Origin: Anthracocystis setariae
Lineage: Eukaryota > Basidiomycota > Ustilaginomycetes > Ustilaginales > Ustilaginaceae
Length of the DNA stretch: 64,000 nt
NCBI GenBank assembly: GCA_928724745.1
Contig: CAKMXJ010000042.1
Span: forward strand, 310,001 to 374,000
Direction: 5' to 3'
Made by a program: the position numbers and the translations under genes. Below the pieces are notes generated by a model. That model had not been told where the DNA came from and did not search any database. It worked only from the letters and a program-made list of their open reading frames with translations. Shown piece after piece: positions 40,234 to 50,390 of this stretch (position 1 is the first letter of the stretch; every line of letters begins with the position of its first letter).

Positions 40234-41934
40234 TCAGTTGGTCTTCTTGTCGACGCCTACATCTTCTCTGATGGTTATCCAGACGAATACGAATACGAGG
40301 AAGCCAACGACTGTGCTGAAGGCGCCTGCGATGTATGGCCAGCTCGAGGAGAGGAAGCGCGGATACTCGTCGTGGTTGAACGGTCTCACTGGCGCGGTAT
40401 CCTTGGCATCCAAGAAGGTAAGCCCTGCACGTTTAAAGTTGAGATCAAACGTAAAGACACCGTGTCGATCTGGGATCTGGAACGTGGTGGCGAACCTGGT
40501 AAACGCGCCAGTGTCTTTGTTGGAATGCATAGGGGTGGTAGTAGAGAAGTCGGCGGGGTCGATGGCGGTGAGGTGAGCAGTGATGTACGGGTCGAGCATT
40601 CTAAAGTTGATCTGAATATCCAACCTTTTCTCCGCTGGACCCCATCCACGCTCCGGAGTATGCTGAACAAGATCCAGAGAGTAGAACACGGTATCTTTGA
40701 TACGATACATCTTATTCCCCTCCTCGGTCTCTTCGTAATCCTCCCTGGTATCGCTCTCGCTTGATTTCACACGGTGATGGTTGGTAGCCACCACTTTGAG
40801 CACCGACTTCTCCTGGAACGCCCAACTCGCCAGATCGCCCGCCACCAACGCATTCACCGTCTGCGCATTGCCAATTCTCTCGTCCGAAAGCAGATCCGTC
40901 GAGCCGAGGAACACAACACGAGCCGAGTTGGTAGCTAGCTGGAAAGCAGACACGAGCGAGACGATGGCGTTGGACGAAGATGTCGACACGCCGGCGACGA
41001 GTTCACGCCGACGTTCGAGCGAGCCGAGTTTGTCACGACCTTGAGCGATCCAGCCGTTCTTACCGAGATTAGTGCCCTTCTTGACCTTGACCACTGTGGG
41101 CGAGGGACGGGGTGTGGAGACGACCTCGGCGGTGGTGGTCTCATCGTCGACGATCCGGGTGGTGGTGATGGTAACCGGGTCCGGCGTAACATAGCGAGTC
41201 TCCTCGACAAACGCATTCTGCTCCTTGGTGATGGACGTCACTTCGGACGAGTAAGCGCTTGCCGGCGGGAGGATGAGCGGGAACGCAAGCGGGTTGGATC
41301 CCACACGATGAACCAAACCGCGGTACAGAAGCGGCTTGCTCTTGGCGGCCTCGAGCGTCTTCTCGCTAAACACATTGACATTTTGCACAAGCCCACCGGG
41401 AGAAAGACCATCGACCGACCCTTTTCCACCAACCAGAATCGCAGTGTGGTTCCCAGCATCTGTCAGCGGATCGAAACGGAAGTGATCCACAAGCGCCGAG
41501 CCTCTCTCTTCGAACTCGAGCGAGAATTCACGCGCCAGATCACGTTGCATCTCGGAAATGCTGGAATCGAGTCCGACGATCATGTTGCCTCCGATCTTAA
41601 GGTACTCTACCAGCTGCTGTGGTTGGAGATCAGCAGCAAGCGCTTTCGAATGGGGAGTGAGCAGGATGAGGTGGTCGTACGAGAGGACGTCGTGTTGCAC
41701 GAGGAGGGGTTTTTCCGCACGCGGGGCCTTGAAATCGAGCTTGTAGCCACGCGAAGTGAGACTGCTGAAGAAGGTCGAATAGGTATCCTTGGCAGCAGCG
41801 TCGATGACGACCAGAACGCGGTTGCCAGTGGCCGAAGGGAGCGCCGAGGTGAGAGTCGAGAATACTGCAAGCGCCAGAACCAAGACGAGGGCAAGCCACG
41901 AGGCAAAGCGCCCCATACACGAGGTGCTCGTCAT
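40234..41934 (-). CDS. WBP1: Oligosaccharyltransferase subunit Wbp1 (OST48)
   Basis: Subunit of the ER oligosaccharyltransferase that N-glycosylates proteins. The 566-aa product starts with a signal peptide (about residues 8-31, FASWLALVLVLALAVFSTL then ALPSA). The luminal domain follows (GNRVLVVIDAA, SYDHLILLTPHSKALAADL, GGNMIVGLDSS), then LVQHTPERGWGPAEKRLDIQINFRMLDPY, a single C-terminal membrane span (WPYIAGAFSTVVGFLVFVFVWI) and a KKTN end. The terminal KKxx is the ER-retrieval signal known from yeast Wbp1. It is longer than yeast Wbp1 (430 aa) owing to an insertion near residues 280-400 containing Thr/Val-rich and basic sequence. ATG 41934 chosen to give the signal peptide. Confidence 0.95.
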   Translation of the reverse strand: MTSTSCMGRFASWLALVLVLALAVFSTLTSALPSATGNRVLVVIDAAAKDTYSTFFSSLTSRGYKLDFKAPRAEKPLLVQHDVLSYDHLILLTPHSKALAADLQPQQLVEYLKIGGNMIVGLDSSISEMQRDLAREFSLEFEERGSALVDHFRFDPLTDAGNHTAILVGGKGSVDGLSPGGLVQNVNVFSEKTLEAAKSKPLLYRGLVHRVGSNPLAFPLILPPASAYSSEVTSITKEQNAFVEETRYVTPDPVTITTTRIVDDETTTAEVVSTPRPSPTVVKVKKGTNLGKNGWIAQGRDKLGSLERRRELVAGVSTSSSNAIVSLVSAFQLATNSARVVFLGSTDLLSDERIGNAQTVNALVAGDLASWAFQEKSVLKVVATNHHRVKSSESDTREDYEETEEGNKMYRIKDTVFYSLDLVQHTPERGWGPAEKRLDIQINFRMLDPYITAHLTAIDPADFSTTTPMHSNKDTGAFTRFATTFQIPDRHGVFTFDLNFKRAGLTFLDAKDTAPVRPFNHDEYPRFLSSSWPYIAGAFSTVVGFLVFVFVWITIREDVGVDKKTN

Positions 41935-42349
41935 CTCAAAAAAAAGGTCTCTCTTCTGAAAGAAGGATGAAGAGAGGATGAAAGAAGGAGGGCGATGACG
42001 ACGACGATGATGATGATGATGATGATGACAATGAAGAACAGCAGAGCCAGAGGTTGAAGTGCAACCGAAACAGCGCTGGCGAAGGGCAGAAGAAACGGCC
42101 AAACGGCACAGCAAAATGGACGTCTGTGCGCGTCCGTCAGTGAAATTGACTCCAGCTCACCGCTTTCTTCCACTCGCACGATAACTCATCACAATACCTT
42201 ACTGTACTGTACTTGCGCAGGTCTAACAACTGCTCAATTTCTCCGCTTTTGTTTGCCGAACTCAGCACATTTTGACATCCTCACCGACACACCACCACGA
42301 CCACCACCATCATAATTCAGCCGCAGCAACCACAATAGCAGTAGCCATC
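41935..42349. other. Divergent promoter, WBP1 / NKAP-like
   Basis: 415 bp between two start codons. Contains a GATGAT tract (about 42006-42027) and a TACTGTACTGTACTTG motif at about 42201-42216. Confidence 0.5.
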
Positions 42350-43897
42350 ATGCCGACGTTGGCAGAGCGTCTCGGAGCATCCTCCACGCAAGAACAGGGT
42401 GCTTCCGGCTCGAAATCAGTACAGCCGGACAGGGAGCAAGAGCTGCGAGCGCGATTGCTTGCCTCCAAGCGCAAGTCTCATGCTGGCGATGAAGATGGCG
42501 TTAAAAGAGCCGACCCCACCAGCAGCATAGGCCATCGCAGCAGGTCAAGGTCGGCATCTCCTCAGCATCAGCGCAGAGATAGAGCTAGTAGGAGCCCGAG
42601 ACCGAAGCAAGGATCACCCTCCTACGACTCCCCACCGGCTTCATCCTCCACCATCCCCCCTCCAAGGCCGTACACTCATCCAGAAAGACGTCCACCAAGA
42701 CCGCAAGTCGACCGCTGGATTCCACCGCCTCGTGAAGACAACGATTCGGCACCCCGTCGCGATCGTGATGACAGATATCGTCCACGTCCTGGCGAGGACA
42801 GGAGGGACAGAGACGATCGGCGTGGCTGGGAGGGCTCCTCGCGTGGAGGACGATACTTTGACCGTGCCAACGACAACGACAATACCGATCAGAACGGATC
42901 ATCAGAATATGGTGCAGCACAATGGAAACGACTTCCTCGTGATCCTTACGCGTCAAACATGTCTTCTGGCGGTGGTCAAGGTGGAGGCGATGGCGGTTTC
43001 TTCAGTTCGCGCAACGAACAGCGAAAGAACTCCACCCTGTCGATTTGGCCGCCTAGTCCACCGCATCCCACTCTAGATAGCGATGAGGAGAGGCAGAAGA
43101 AGAAGAAGAAGCGCAGCAGTAGACGTGACAAGGATCGAAAGCATAGTGACAGGCATCACTCATCGTCTTCTCGTAGTCACAGGCATCATTCGAGTTCCAG
43201 CAGACATCATCGTTCGAGTAGGCACAGCCAAGACAAGCATCGATCGTCAAGATCTCATCGTGATGACCAAGACAGGACGCGAACGTCCAAGCGTTCGCGT
43301 TCAGGGTCAGACTACTCGGATACCGATTCCGACTCGGACCATCGACGTCGTCGGCACCGTCACCACTCGAGCCGCTCACCTCGTCATCGCCATCACCGCA
43401 GCGATCGTCAGCGTTCGGGCTCCGTCTCGTCGTCGTCGTCTTCCACTTCTTTGGACGCAGACCGCGCCTCCGCCGATAAACGAGACACGCCGGGCATCTC
43501 GGACGATTCCGACGCGGAAGTAGGCCCGACGCTGCCGACGGCTTCGGACGGTAAACCCATCGACCCGCGCGCGTACGGTGGTGCGCTTCTGCCCGGCGAA
43601 GGCTCCGCCATGGCTTCGTACGTTCAGGACGGTAAGCGCATCCCGCGACGTGGAGAGATCGGACTGACGAGCGAGCAGATCGAGGCGTACGAGAACGCGG
43701 GCTACGTCATGAGCGGCAGTCGACATCATAGGATGAATGCGGTCAGGATGAGGAAGGAGAATCAGGTCATCAGTGCAGAGGAGAAGAGGACGATGCTCAG
43801 GTTGCAGGCTGAGGAGAAGATGAAGAAGGAGAGGGAGATTGTTAGTCAGTTCAAGGAGATGATCGATACGCTCCAGCCGGCGGCTTCGCATAAGTAA
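42350..43897 (+). CDS. NKAP family (SynMuv) nuclear protein
   Basis: 515-aa, single exon. The first 380 residues are an Arg/Ser/His/Asp-rich RS-like region typical of splicing-associated proteins. The last about 120 carry the NKAP C-terminal domain: [20 protein letters not shown], then [69 protein letters not shown]. In animals NKAP binds RNA and works in transcription repression and splicing; fungal members are little studied. It converges on DPH6 with only 43 bp between stop codons, so transcripts probably overlap. Family assignment is secure. Confidence 0.92.
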   Translation: MPTLAERLGASSTQEQGASGSKSVQPDREQELRARLLASKRKSHAGDEDGVKRADPTSSIGHRSRSRSASPQHQRRDRASRSPRPKQGSPSYDSPPASSSTIPPPRPYTHPERRPPRPQVDRWIPPPREDNDSAPRRDRDDRYRPRPGEDRRDRDDRRGWEGSSRGGRYFDRANDNDNTDQNGSSEYGAAQWKRLPRDPYASNMSSGGGQGGGDGGFFSSRNEQRKNSTLSIWPPSPPHPTLDSDEERQKKKKKRSSRRDKDRKHSDRHHSSSSRSHRHHSSSSRHHRSSRHSQDKHRSSRSHRDDQDRTRTSKRSRSGSDYSDTDSDSDHRRRRHRHHSSRSPRHRHHRSDRQRSGSVSSSSSSTSLDADRASADKRDTPGISDDSDAEVGPTLPTASDGKPIDPRAYGGALLPGEGSAMASYVQDGKRIPRRGEIGLTSEQIEAYENAGYVMSGSRHHRMNAVRMRKENQVISAEEKRTMLRLQAEEKMKKEREIVSQFKEMIDTLQPAASHK

Positions 43898-43940
43898 CTA
43901 GATTTTGTAGTGGCAAGTAAAACTAGGTTTCGATGCGTGG

Positions 43941-46187
43941 TTAGATGCCATGCCAGACGATGGCTGCATCGGCGGGGTGGAGTGAAGAGGTGGGGTTGAG
44001 AATGTGGAGTGCTGAGCAGGGGATGTGTTGGGCGGATTGGCCGACTTGGTGTGAAAGGAGCGTTTCGAGAGCGTCGTTGGTTGGTGATGCGAGGAAGAGT
44101 TGCACTGCGTAGGCTCGTTGTGTTAGTTCATGCAAGGTCGTCGTCAGTACGTCGTGGTTGTGTTGGCTGGGCGACTCGGGAGTGGAGTGGAGAGAGAGGA
44201 TGCCAAAGTGATTGCGAGCCGATTTGGAACTGGTGATGGTGTGGATGATGTCGAAGAGTTCGCCACCGAGGACTGTCGAGCTGCAGGTGCGCGTGATGGT
44301 GACGTCCTCAACATCTGTACCGATGTCATCGTCATCGTCGTCGTCGTCGTTTTGATCTGCAGAGGTAGGTCGAGAAAATTCGTCTTGGTCCTCGGGAAGC
44401 ACAAGCCGCGGCGGCACGCGACCAGTATGTCCCGTCACCTGCCATTCCACCAATGCGCCTCTCGGCAATGCCCCCTTCGGCAACGTAGCAAACAGCATAG
44501 GAGGCAATTTACCTATCTGACCCAACCACTTCTCCTCCTCCTCCTCCTCCTCCTCCTCGTCGTCGTCGTCATCGTCATCGTTAGAAAGCTGAGCCAACCA
44601 AGCCCTCCTCGCAACCTCGACTGCACCCGCACCTTGTTCCACCCAACACACACCCCCATCCACCCAACCCTTCTCAACACTCCTCCCACCCATATCATTC
44701 ACCGTCGCCTTGAGAATCCTCCTAGCGTGCTGCACACTCAGCGCTGTCTGAATCTCTCTGGTCTCTGGTAGGGTGAGATCGGCTGGGACGAGTCCGATCT
44801 GACCTGCGACCCAGATCTTTTCGGCTTGAATCAGACTCTGCGAGTAGGGTCCGATGTTGGCTGGTGCCCAGAATGAGCGTGCCTGCACGTGCAGCGCCCT
44901 TCGATCGAAAGCAACGCTCGAGCCACTCGAATTGAAGCCGATGGCGTTGAGCACCAAATCGCAGCCAGGTGGTAGCGAGGGGAGGGCCACGCAAGCTCTC
45001 GTCGGCGGTGAGACGCCAAACAGTGTGCGGTAGATCGAGTTGGCTCGCGTGAAATGCGCCTGAGACGACAGGTACAGGTTGATATGGCTGATGTCCAAGA
45101 GAGAGAGGCCGTGGGTGGAGAGGAGGTGCGAGGCGGTAGTGAATGCGTTACGCACTTGGTCTTCCACCAATACAGGCGCGGTGGAGCCCGAATCGTGTCC
45201 AGTGAGGTTGGAGAGGACCAAATATCTCCCCTTGCGTCGGATCGAAGCCTCGGGTAGCACGATTGGAGTCGATTGCTCAATCGAAAGATCACCCAACTTA
45301 TTCGAAAGCCCATCGGTCTCGACGCTGGCTTGAGCAGCTTTCAATGTCCGTCTTGCTAGCCGGTCCAGCAGATCCGGTATCCTAGCCTGCCCGCTTGCGC
45401 CCTCGGCAGTCTCCTTATCGACAAGTCTAGCGTTTCTGAGTTTCAGATAGCTGACGCTGCCGAATCCACTATCCGAATGCACCACCGTTTGCGTCTCCCC
45501 CACCTCGATCTTTTTCCTAAACAACGGCGAGTCGATCGTCAACGTCTCATACTCGCCGCCTTCACCACAAACATGCGCACCATACATGCGATTCAACCTC
45601 TCCAACTTGCCCTGCATCTGCCCCAACGTCTTGCCCAAATCCCTCTCATCCAACCCAATCCCTGCGACCTTGATCAGGATCGACACCATCCCCGCCTCCA
45701 GCATCTCGGCATACAGCTCGCTCTGACTCCTCTGCCAAAGGAACGTCAACGGTGTCAGCGCGATATCTGGCCTCATTGCGACATGCTCCACCCTGACCCT
45801 CTGGTAGTTGGACAGGATGGCTCCTACCGAGACCGCCTCGATGTCCGGATGGTGCGCCTTGACCTGCCGGAGGAGGTGGTAGAGGTCTTCTGTTTCGTCG
45901 TCGAGTTGGGCCTCTTTGGAAGTAGAGGGGTTACGAGAGCCGTACTCGGATTTCTGGTTGATCGCGGTGCCGCGGATGGTGCGGCGGTAGAGAGGAAGCT
46001 CCATGGCCTGCGCAACGAGATGCACCGCATCGTGTCCAACGGTTTGGTACATGTACGAGTCGAGTTCATCCTTGGATCCAGGCGGAGAGAGCGTAGCCAA
46101 CGCCACCAACGTGTGACCCTGCTGAACACAGTGCAACAGGTTGTAGCACGAGTCTTTGCCACCGCTCAATAGACCCACCACTTTCAT
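43941..46187 (-). CDS. DPH6: Diphthine-ammonia ligase Dph6 with RidA-like C-terminus
   Basis: Last step of diphthamide synthesis on elongation factor 2: ATP-dependent amidation of diphthine in the cytosol. The 748-aa protein starts with the PP-loop ATPase domain (MKVVGLLSGGKDSCYN, loop SGGKDS at 8-13), with YRRTIRG, YQRVRVEHVA, and VCGEGGEYETLTIDSP near 215-232. Two RidA/YjgF-like domains follow (about 300-420 and 420-560), as in yeast Dph6 (685 aa): VRNAFTTASHLLSTHGLSLLDISHINLYLS and FWAPANIGPYSQSLIQAEKIWVAGQIGL. Two acidic tracts (Asp7-Glu10 and Asp8) interrupt the C-terminal part. ATG 46187 chosen for the canonical start; the frame is open further upstream. Confidence 0.94.
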   Translation of the reverse strand: MKVVGLLSGGKDSCYNLLHCVQQGHTLVALATLSPPGSKDELDSYMYQTVGHDAVHLVAQAMELPLYRRTIRGTAINQKSEYGSRNPSTSKEAQLDDETEDLYHLLRQVKAHHPDIEAVSVGAILSNYQRVRVEHVAMRPDIALTPLTFLWQRSQSELYAEMLEAGMVSILIKVAGIGLDERDLGKTLGQMQGKLERLNRMYGAHVCGEGGEYETLTIDSPLFRKKIEVGETQTVVHSDSGFGSVSYLKLRNARLVDKETAEGASGQARIPDLLDRLARRTLKAAQASVETDGLSNKLGDLSIEQSTPIVLPEASIRRKGRYLVLSNLTGHDSGSTAPVLVEDQVRNAFTTASHLLSTHGLSLLDISHINLYLSSQAHFTRANSIYRTLFGVSPPTRACVALPSLPPGCDLVLNAIGFNSSGSSVAFDRRALHVQARSFWAPANIGPYSQSLIQAEKIWVAGQIGLVPADLTLPETREIQTALSVQHARRILKATVNDMGGRSVEKGWVDGGVCWVEQGAGAVEVARRAWLAQLSNDDDDDDDEEEEEEEEEKWLGQIGKLPPMLFATLPKGALPRGALVEWQVTGHTGRVPPRLVLPEDQDEFSRPTSADQNDDDDDDDDIGTDVEDVTITRTCSSTVLGGELFDIIHTITSSKSARNHFGILSLHSTPESPSQHNHDVLTTTLHELTQRAYAVQLFLASPTNDALETLLSHQVGQSAQHIPCSALHILNPTSSLHPADAAIVWHGI

Positions 46188-46460
46188 GGCTGCGAGGATG
46201 TCGAGATCGATGGAGAGAGAGAGAGAGCTCAAGAAGAAGAAGCATCGAGGAATGGAGGACAGAAAACACAAATCTTTCAGGGTCCAAAAAGCGAGATTAC
46301 GTAATCCAATTTTTCTTTTTTTTCGGAAGAAAGAAAATCTCCACTTTTTTTTTTTGCTTTTGCATTTGCTTTGGTGATTTTGAGATTTGTTGCTCTCCAT
46401 CTTGATGCTTCTCCACCACCTCACCCTCAACGTCTCAGTCTCAGAACCCGGTGTAGAAGG

Positions 46461-48986
46461 ATGTTTAGATCACTGGTCGCAGGAGGCCCCTCGATGGCAG
46501 CATCGATATGTAGGGCTACATCTGCACATGTACGATGCGGGCGGTGTCTCACAGCTCAAGTCCGCTTCGCTGCTGCTGAGCCACCCTCATCAAGAAGCTT
46601 CACCAGCACAACGGTGCTCCCGCGAAGCACAAAAGGAAAGAAGAACACCGGCAAGAGAGAGCGATCCAACAAGGGCAGGTTCCAGCCTCGACAGGGAGTG
46701 CAGCTGAAGAATGTCGATTTTTCCGTACCGGATCCTCCCTCCGCGCAGGAGGTTGGCCGCAAGCTAGTGGAGAAGCTCAGTACGATGGCCGAGGATCCAG
46801 AACTGCCCGAACAGCTAGTGGTATATGGGATCAAAGGTACTCCCGCCACTCTTTTACTGCGACACTATACGGGAGATAGCTCGAAATCATCGTTCCGCCA
46901 GGACTCAGCTTCCGCCATCCAACTCTTCCGCACATGGAGCCACGAGGCAAAAGAGGTTGTGCTGGACTTGGCGGTGTCGCACGAGGTGGGTAACGCTGCC
47001 AAGGACGCCATCTTTTCCGACTTCTCTGGTGCGGTTTCTTCATTTGCGATTGAAGGCGAAGAGTGTCTGGCAAGATACTGCATGGGCGCGTTCTTAGACT
47101 GGGTCGATCGCGGACTCGAGGCTTTGACCTCCCAAGACGCTTCGCTGACCGAAGTCAAGACCAATCAAACCGAAATGAACGACCTTTCGCTCGCACGCTC
47201 TCAACTTGATCTGCTACGCTCCAGCATGGATTTGCGTTTTCCCTACCATCGCCATACATATGCTCGAATTCTCACCCGTCACATCCACTTGCACGTTGGA
47301 CCTACCAACTCCGGTAAGACGCACGGCGCGCTTGTGGCTCTGTCGAAAGCGCGCACGGGTGTGTTTGCCGGTCCTCTGCGTCTGCTCGCACACGAGGTGT
47401 GGGATCGTTTCAACAGCGGCACCATTTCTCCCGGCGTCGCGCCGAGGGCATGCAACCTGGTGACCGGCGAAGAGCAGAGGTGGACGGATCCACTTGCAGG
47501 CTTGGTGAGCTGCACTGTGGAGATGGTGAGTACGCAGCGAGCCGTGGATGTCGCAGTGGTGGATGAGATCCAGATGATCGCCGACAAGCAGAGGGGCTAT
47601 GCCTGGACCGAAGCCGTGGTGGGGCTTCCTGCCAAAGAGGTGCATCTTTGCGGCGAAGCCTCGGTGATCCCTTTGATCGAAAACATCGCCAAGGCTTGTG
47701 GCGATCATCTCACCATCCACCGATACGATCGGCTTACGCCGCTCACCGTGGCGGACGAGTCTCTGAACGACGACTTGGGCAAGATCGAAAAGGGAGACTG
47801 CATCGTCGCATTTTCGCGAAGTGGCATTTTTGCACTCAAGAGCAACATTGAAAAGCGCACAGGTCTGCGCTGCGCCGTGGCGTACGGAGCGTTACCGCCA
47901 GAGACCAAGGCGGAACAAGCCAAGCTGTTCAACGAGGGTAAGCTCGATGTCATGGTCGCCAGTGACGCCATTGGCATGGGCCTGAACCTGCGGATCAAGC
48001 GTGTCATCTTCGACACACTGACAAAGTGGAATGGTAAAGAGGAAGTGACGCTTTCGGCGTCGCAGATCAAGCAGATCGCTGGTCGTGCAGGTCGATACGG
48101 GACGCAGTCCAAAGACACCAAGAAGCAAGATCTTGGTGGCGTCGTCACTACTCGTCACGAGCACGAACTCGAGATGCTTCGGGCCGCACTCGCCTCCCCC
48201 TTGCTCCCCATCACTCGCGCAGCAATCCAGCCGGACAGGGACACGCTGACCCAACTCTCGGCACTCCTCCCCAGCGCCAGGGGCGAACTCGGTTTGCGCA
48301 CACTATCTCAAATCTACGCCGACGTCAGCCTACTCTCGCGTATCGACGCCGACAACTTCTTCCTCGCCGATTTCAGTCAGCAGCTCGCCATCTCTCCGCT
48401 GATCGAAACCGCATCGCGCGGCATGCTCACCGTCAGTGAGCGCGAGACGTTCTCCAATGCGCCCGCCAACACGCGCGACGAGCGTGTCGTCGCGTTCCTC
48501 TGCAAAGCCGTCTCCAAGTTTTCCCGAGGCGACTTGATCGACTTTGACGATGCCGCCGATGGTCTCGCTATGATCGAGACTGAAGACGAAGTGGTCGCGC
48601 TGATGCGCCAAGCACAGCAGGCTAGAGACCGACGCGGGGCAAAGCAGACAGAGGAGGAGTTGCCACTGGTGGCGTATCTAAGCACAGTGCAGAAGGGCGA
48701 TGGAGAGGGGTTGACAGGCGGCAGTGCTGCTCATCCTTTGATCAACGTTACGACGATGTTGATGCTCGAGAGTTTGCATAGGTGTTTTACGCTGTATCTG
48801 TGGTTGAGCTTCCGCTTCCCGCTTGCGTTTTGTCATAGGGCCGAGGTGGATAGGAGGAAGAAGCGCGCCGAGGATGCTATTGATTTCGTGCTGGAAGGCA
48901 TCAGGTTTGGTAGAGCGAAACGCTTGCAGGCGTTGGGAAGGCGGCCACAGAACAAGTTCAGTGCCCAACCGACGGAAAACCATTGA
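46461..48986 (+). CDS. SUV3: Mitochondrial ATP-dependent RNA helicase Suv3
   Basis: Helicase of the mitochondrial RNA degradosome (with exonuclease Dss1 in yeast). The 841-aa protein has a basic, Ser/Ala-rich N-terminus that fits a mitochondrial presequence (MFRSLVAGGPSMAAS). The helicase core begins near 270: Walker A GPTNSGKT at 280-287, GVFAGPLRLLAHEV, VTGEEQ, and motif II DEIQM at 368-372. Domain 2 has VAYGALPPETKAEQAKLFN, VMVASDAIGMGLNLRIKRVIF and QIKQIAGRAGRYG (motif VI). The C-terminal Suv3 domains end in a basic tail. Start ATG 46461 yields the presequence. It diverges from DPH6 across 273 bp. Confidence 0.95.
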   Translation: MFRSLVAGGPSMAASICRATSAHVRCGRCLTAQVRFAAAEPPSSRSFTSTTVLPRSTKGKKNTGKRERSNKGRFQPRQGVQLKNVDFSVPDPPSAQEVGRKLVEKLSTMAEDPELPEQLVVYGIKGTPATLLLRHYTGDSSKSSFRQDSASAIQLFRTWSHEAKEVVLDLAVSHEVGNAAKDAIFSDFSGAVSSFAIEGEECLARYCMGAFLDWVDRGLEALTSQDASLTEVKTNQTEMNDLSLARSQLDLLRSSMDLRFPYHRHTYARILTRHIHLHVGPTNSGKTHGALVALSKARTGVFAGPLRLLAHEVWDRFNSGTISPGVAPRACNLVTGEEQRWTDPLAGLVSCTVEMVSTQRAVDVAVVDEIQMIADKQRGYAWTEAVVGLPAKEVHLCGEASVIPLIENIAKACGDHLTIHRYDRLTPLTVADESLNDDLGKIEKGDCIVAFSRSGIFALKSNIEKRTGLRCAVAYGALPPETKAEQAKLFNEGKLDVMVASDAIGMGLNLRIKRVIFDTLTKWNGKEEVTLSASQIKQIAGRAGRYGTQSKDTKKQDLGGVVTTRHEHELEMLRAALASPLLPITRAAIQPDRDTLTQLSALLPSARGELGLRTLSQIYADVSLLSRIDADNFFLADFSQQLAISPLIETASRGMLTVSERETFSNAPANTRDERVVAFLCKAVSKFSRGDLIDFDDAADGLAMIETEDEVVALMRQAQQARDRRGAKQTEEELPLVAYLSTVQKGDGEGLTGGSAAHPLINVTTMLMLESLHRCFTLYLWLSFRFPLAFCHRAEVDRRKKRAEDAIDFVLEGIRFGRAKRLQALGRRPQNKFSAQPTENH

Positions 48987-49174
48987 TCGAAGACGCTTCC
49001 GATCACACCACTTTTCTGCTCATGCTCCAGTGTGTGATTCAAAGAATGTTGTCTGCGCAGAAACACAGTCGATCAGAACTAAATTGATGAGAGTTGAGCT
49101 GCAAGGACGCAAGTTTTCGTAGGCCCGTCCAATCCGCTGTACGCTACTGTACCACGATGTAAGGATGGAGTGGG

Positions 49175-49214
<40 letters not shown>

Positions 49215-50390
49215 ACTGTTCGACTTATCTCGAAGCCGGCGTGGGGAGCTTGGTCCGCATAAGCGGGCTCGATTCGCCATGTGAGAGAGGGGGTGGTGGA
49301 CTTGGGATGGAGTGTTAGTGTCTGCTTGGCGGGATGGAGAGTCAGTCTATTTTTAGTGGAGCGCCGTGGTGAGCACTTAAAATCCACATTCCAGTTCAAG
49401 AGCATCTCGGCGGGTCTTGGCACGGAGAAAAAAGGAATAAAATATTGCCCATCATCTTGTTTCTTTCATGCAACTAAATGCTCCGCACCGAGGCCACGCC
49501 CCTCCAAATTATTCCTATTGCGCTGTGAATGGGAATTCGCGCCGACCGACAGCTGGATGGCAGCTTCAGATCGTTCTTGGCATTAGCACGCGAATCTCAA
49601 AGCTGTGCAGGCGAGGTTGATGGATGCTGTGCTGTTGAAACGCATTCGCGGGCACTTTTCTTTTCCGTCTAATCTTTCTTGGTATTCCAACTTCATTTTT
49701 TTTTCTTTCTTATCTTTATCTCACGTCACTTTGCGCTCATCCACCGGTCACTTCTTACCTTCCCTCGCCGCGCCAAGCAGTTCGCCAAAACCACCACGCA
49801 TCACAGCATTGGAATGCTTCCTCAGCGTCTTTCGATAAGAAAAGTACCGCTCCATCGTATGTGCTCGGGAGAGAAAGTTACCGAGATGCAGGTAGTGGAT
49901 GGGGCACGTTTTGTTCCACACTATCTTATCATCTATCGGTCCGCTTCGTGGTGGCTGTGTCCCGGGTAAATGGCAATGCCAAGAACGTGAATGGAGATGT
50001 GGATGCGTTTGACGTGGCGTGGGTTTGCTTTCAAAGCATTCCGCTGTGGATGCAGTCGATCCTGCCCGTGTCCAGCAGTGCATGGACTGTCCATTCCAGC
50101 ACATGTATGGATAGATCCTCGACATGATGCGATTCTGATGGATGTCGGGCTTTGGGACGAGATAGATCAGGGTATACATATACTCCCTGATCAAGGCGCT
50201 TTTCCGTTTTCAAGTTCCGACCCGCAGGCTCTTCCAACTTGTCCAGCTCCTGGCTTCGCTGTCCAACTCATCTTATATAGTGCAGTCCGGTATCCTTAGC
50301 CCAAAGAGCATCGACTCGCAGTGAAGTCATTGACAAGTTAGACAGCAGCGCAGGCGAGTTTGCTATCATCACCTCCTCGACTCTCGAAAT
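48987..50390. other. Intergenic 1.4 kb with a long T-run
   Basis: Holds the SUV3 3' side and the promoter of the LrgAB-like gene. Poly-T at 49179-49213. Several short frames open here show no family features. Confidence 0.5.
49179..49213 (+). repeat. Poly-T run (35 nt)
   Basis: Uninterrupted T tract, the longest homopolymer in the window. Confidence 0.9.
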
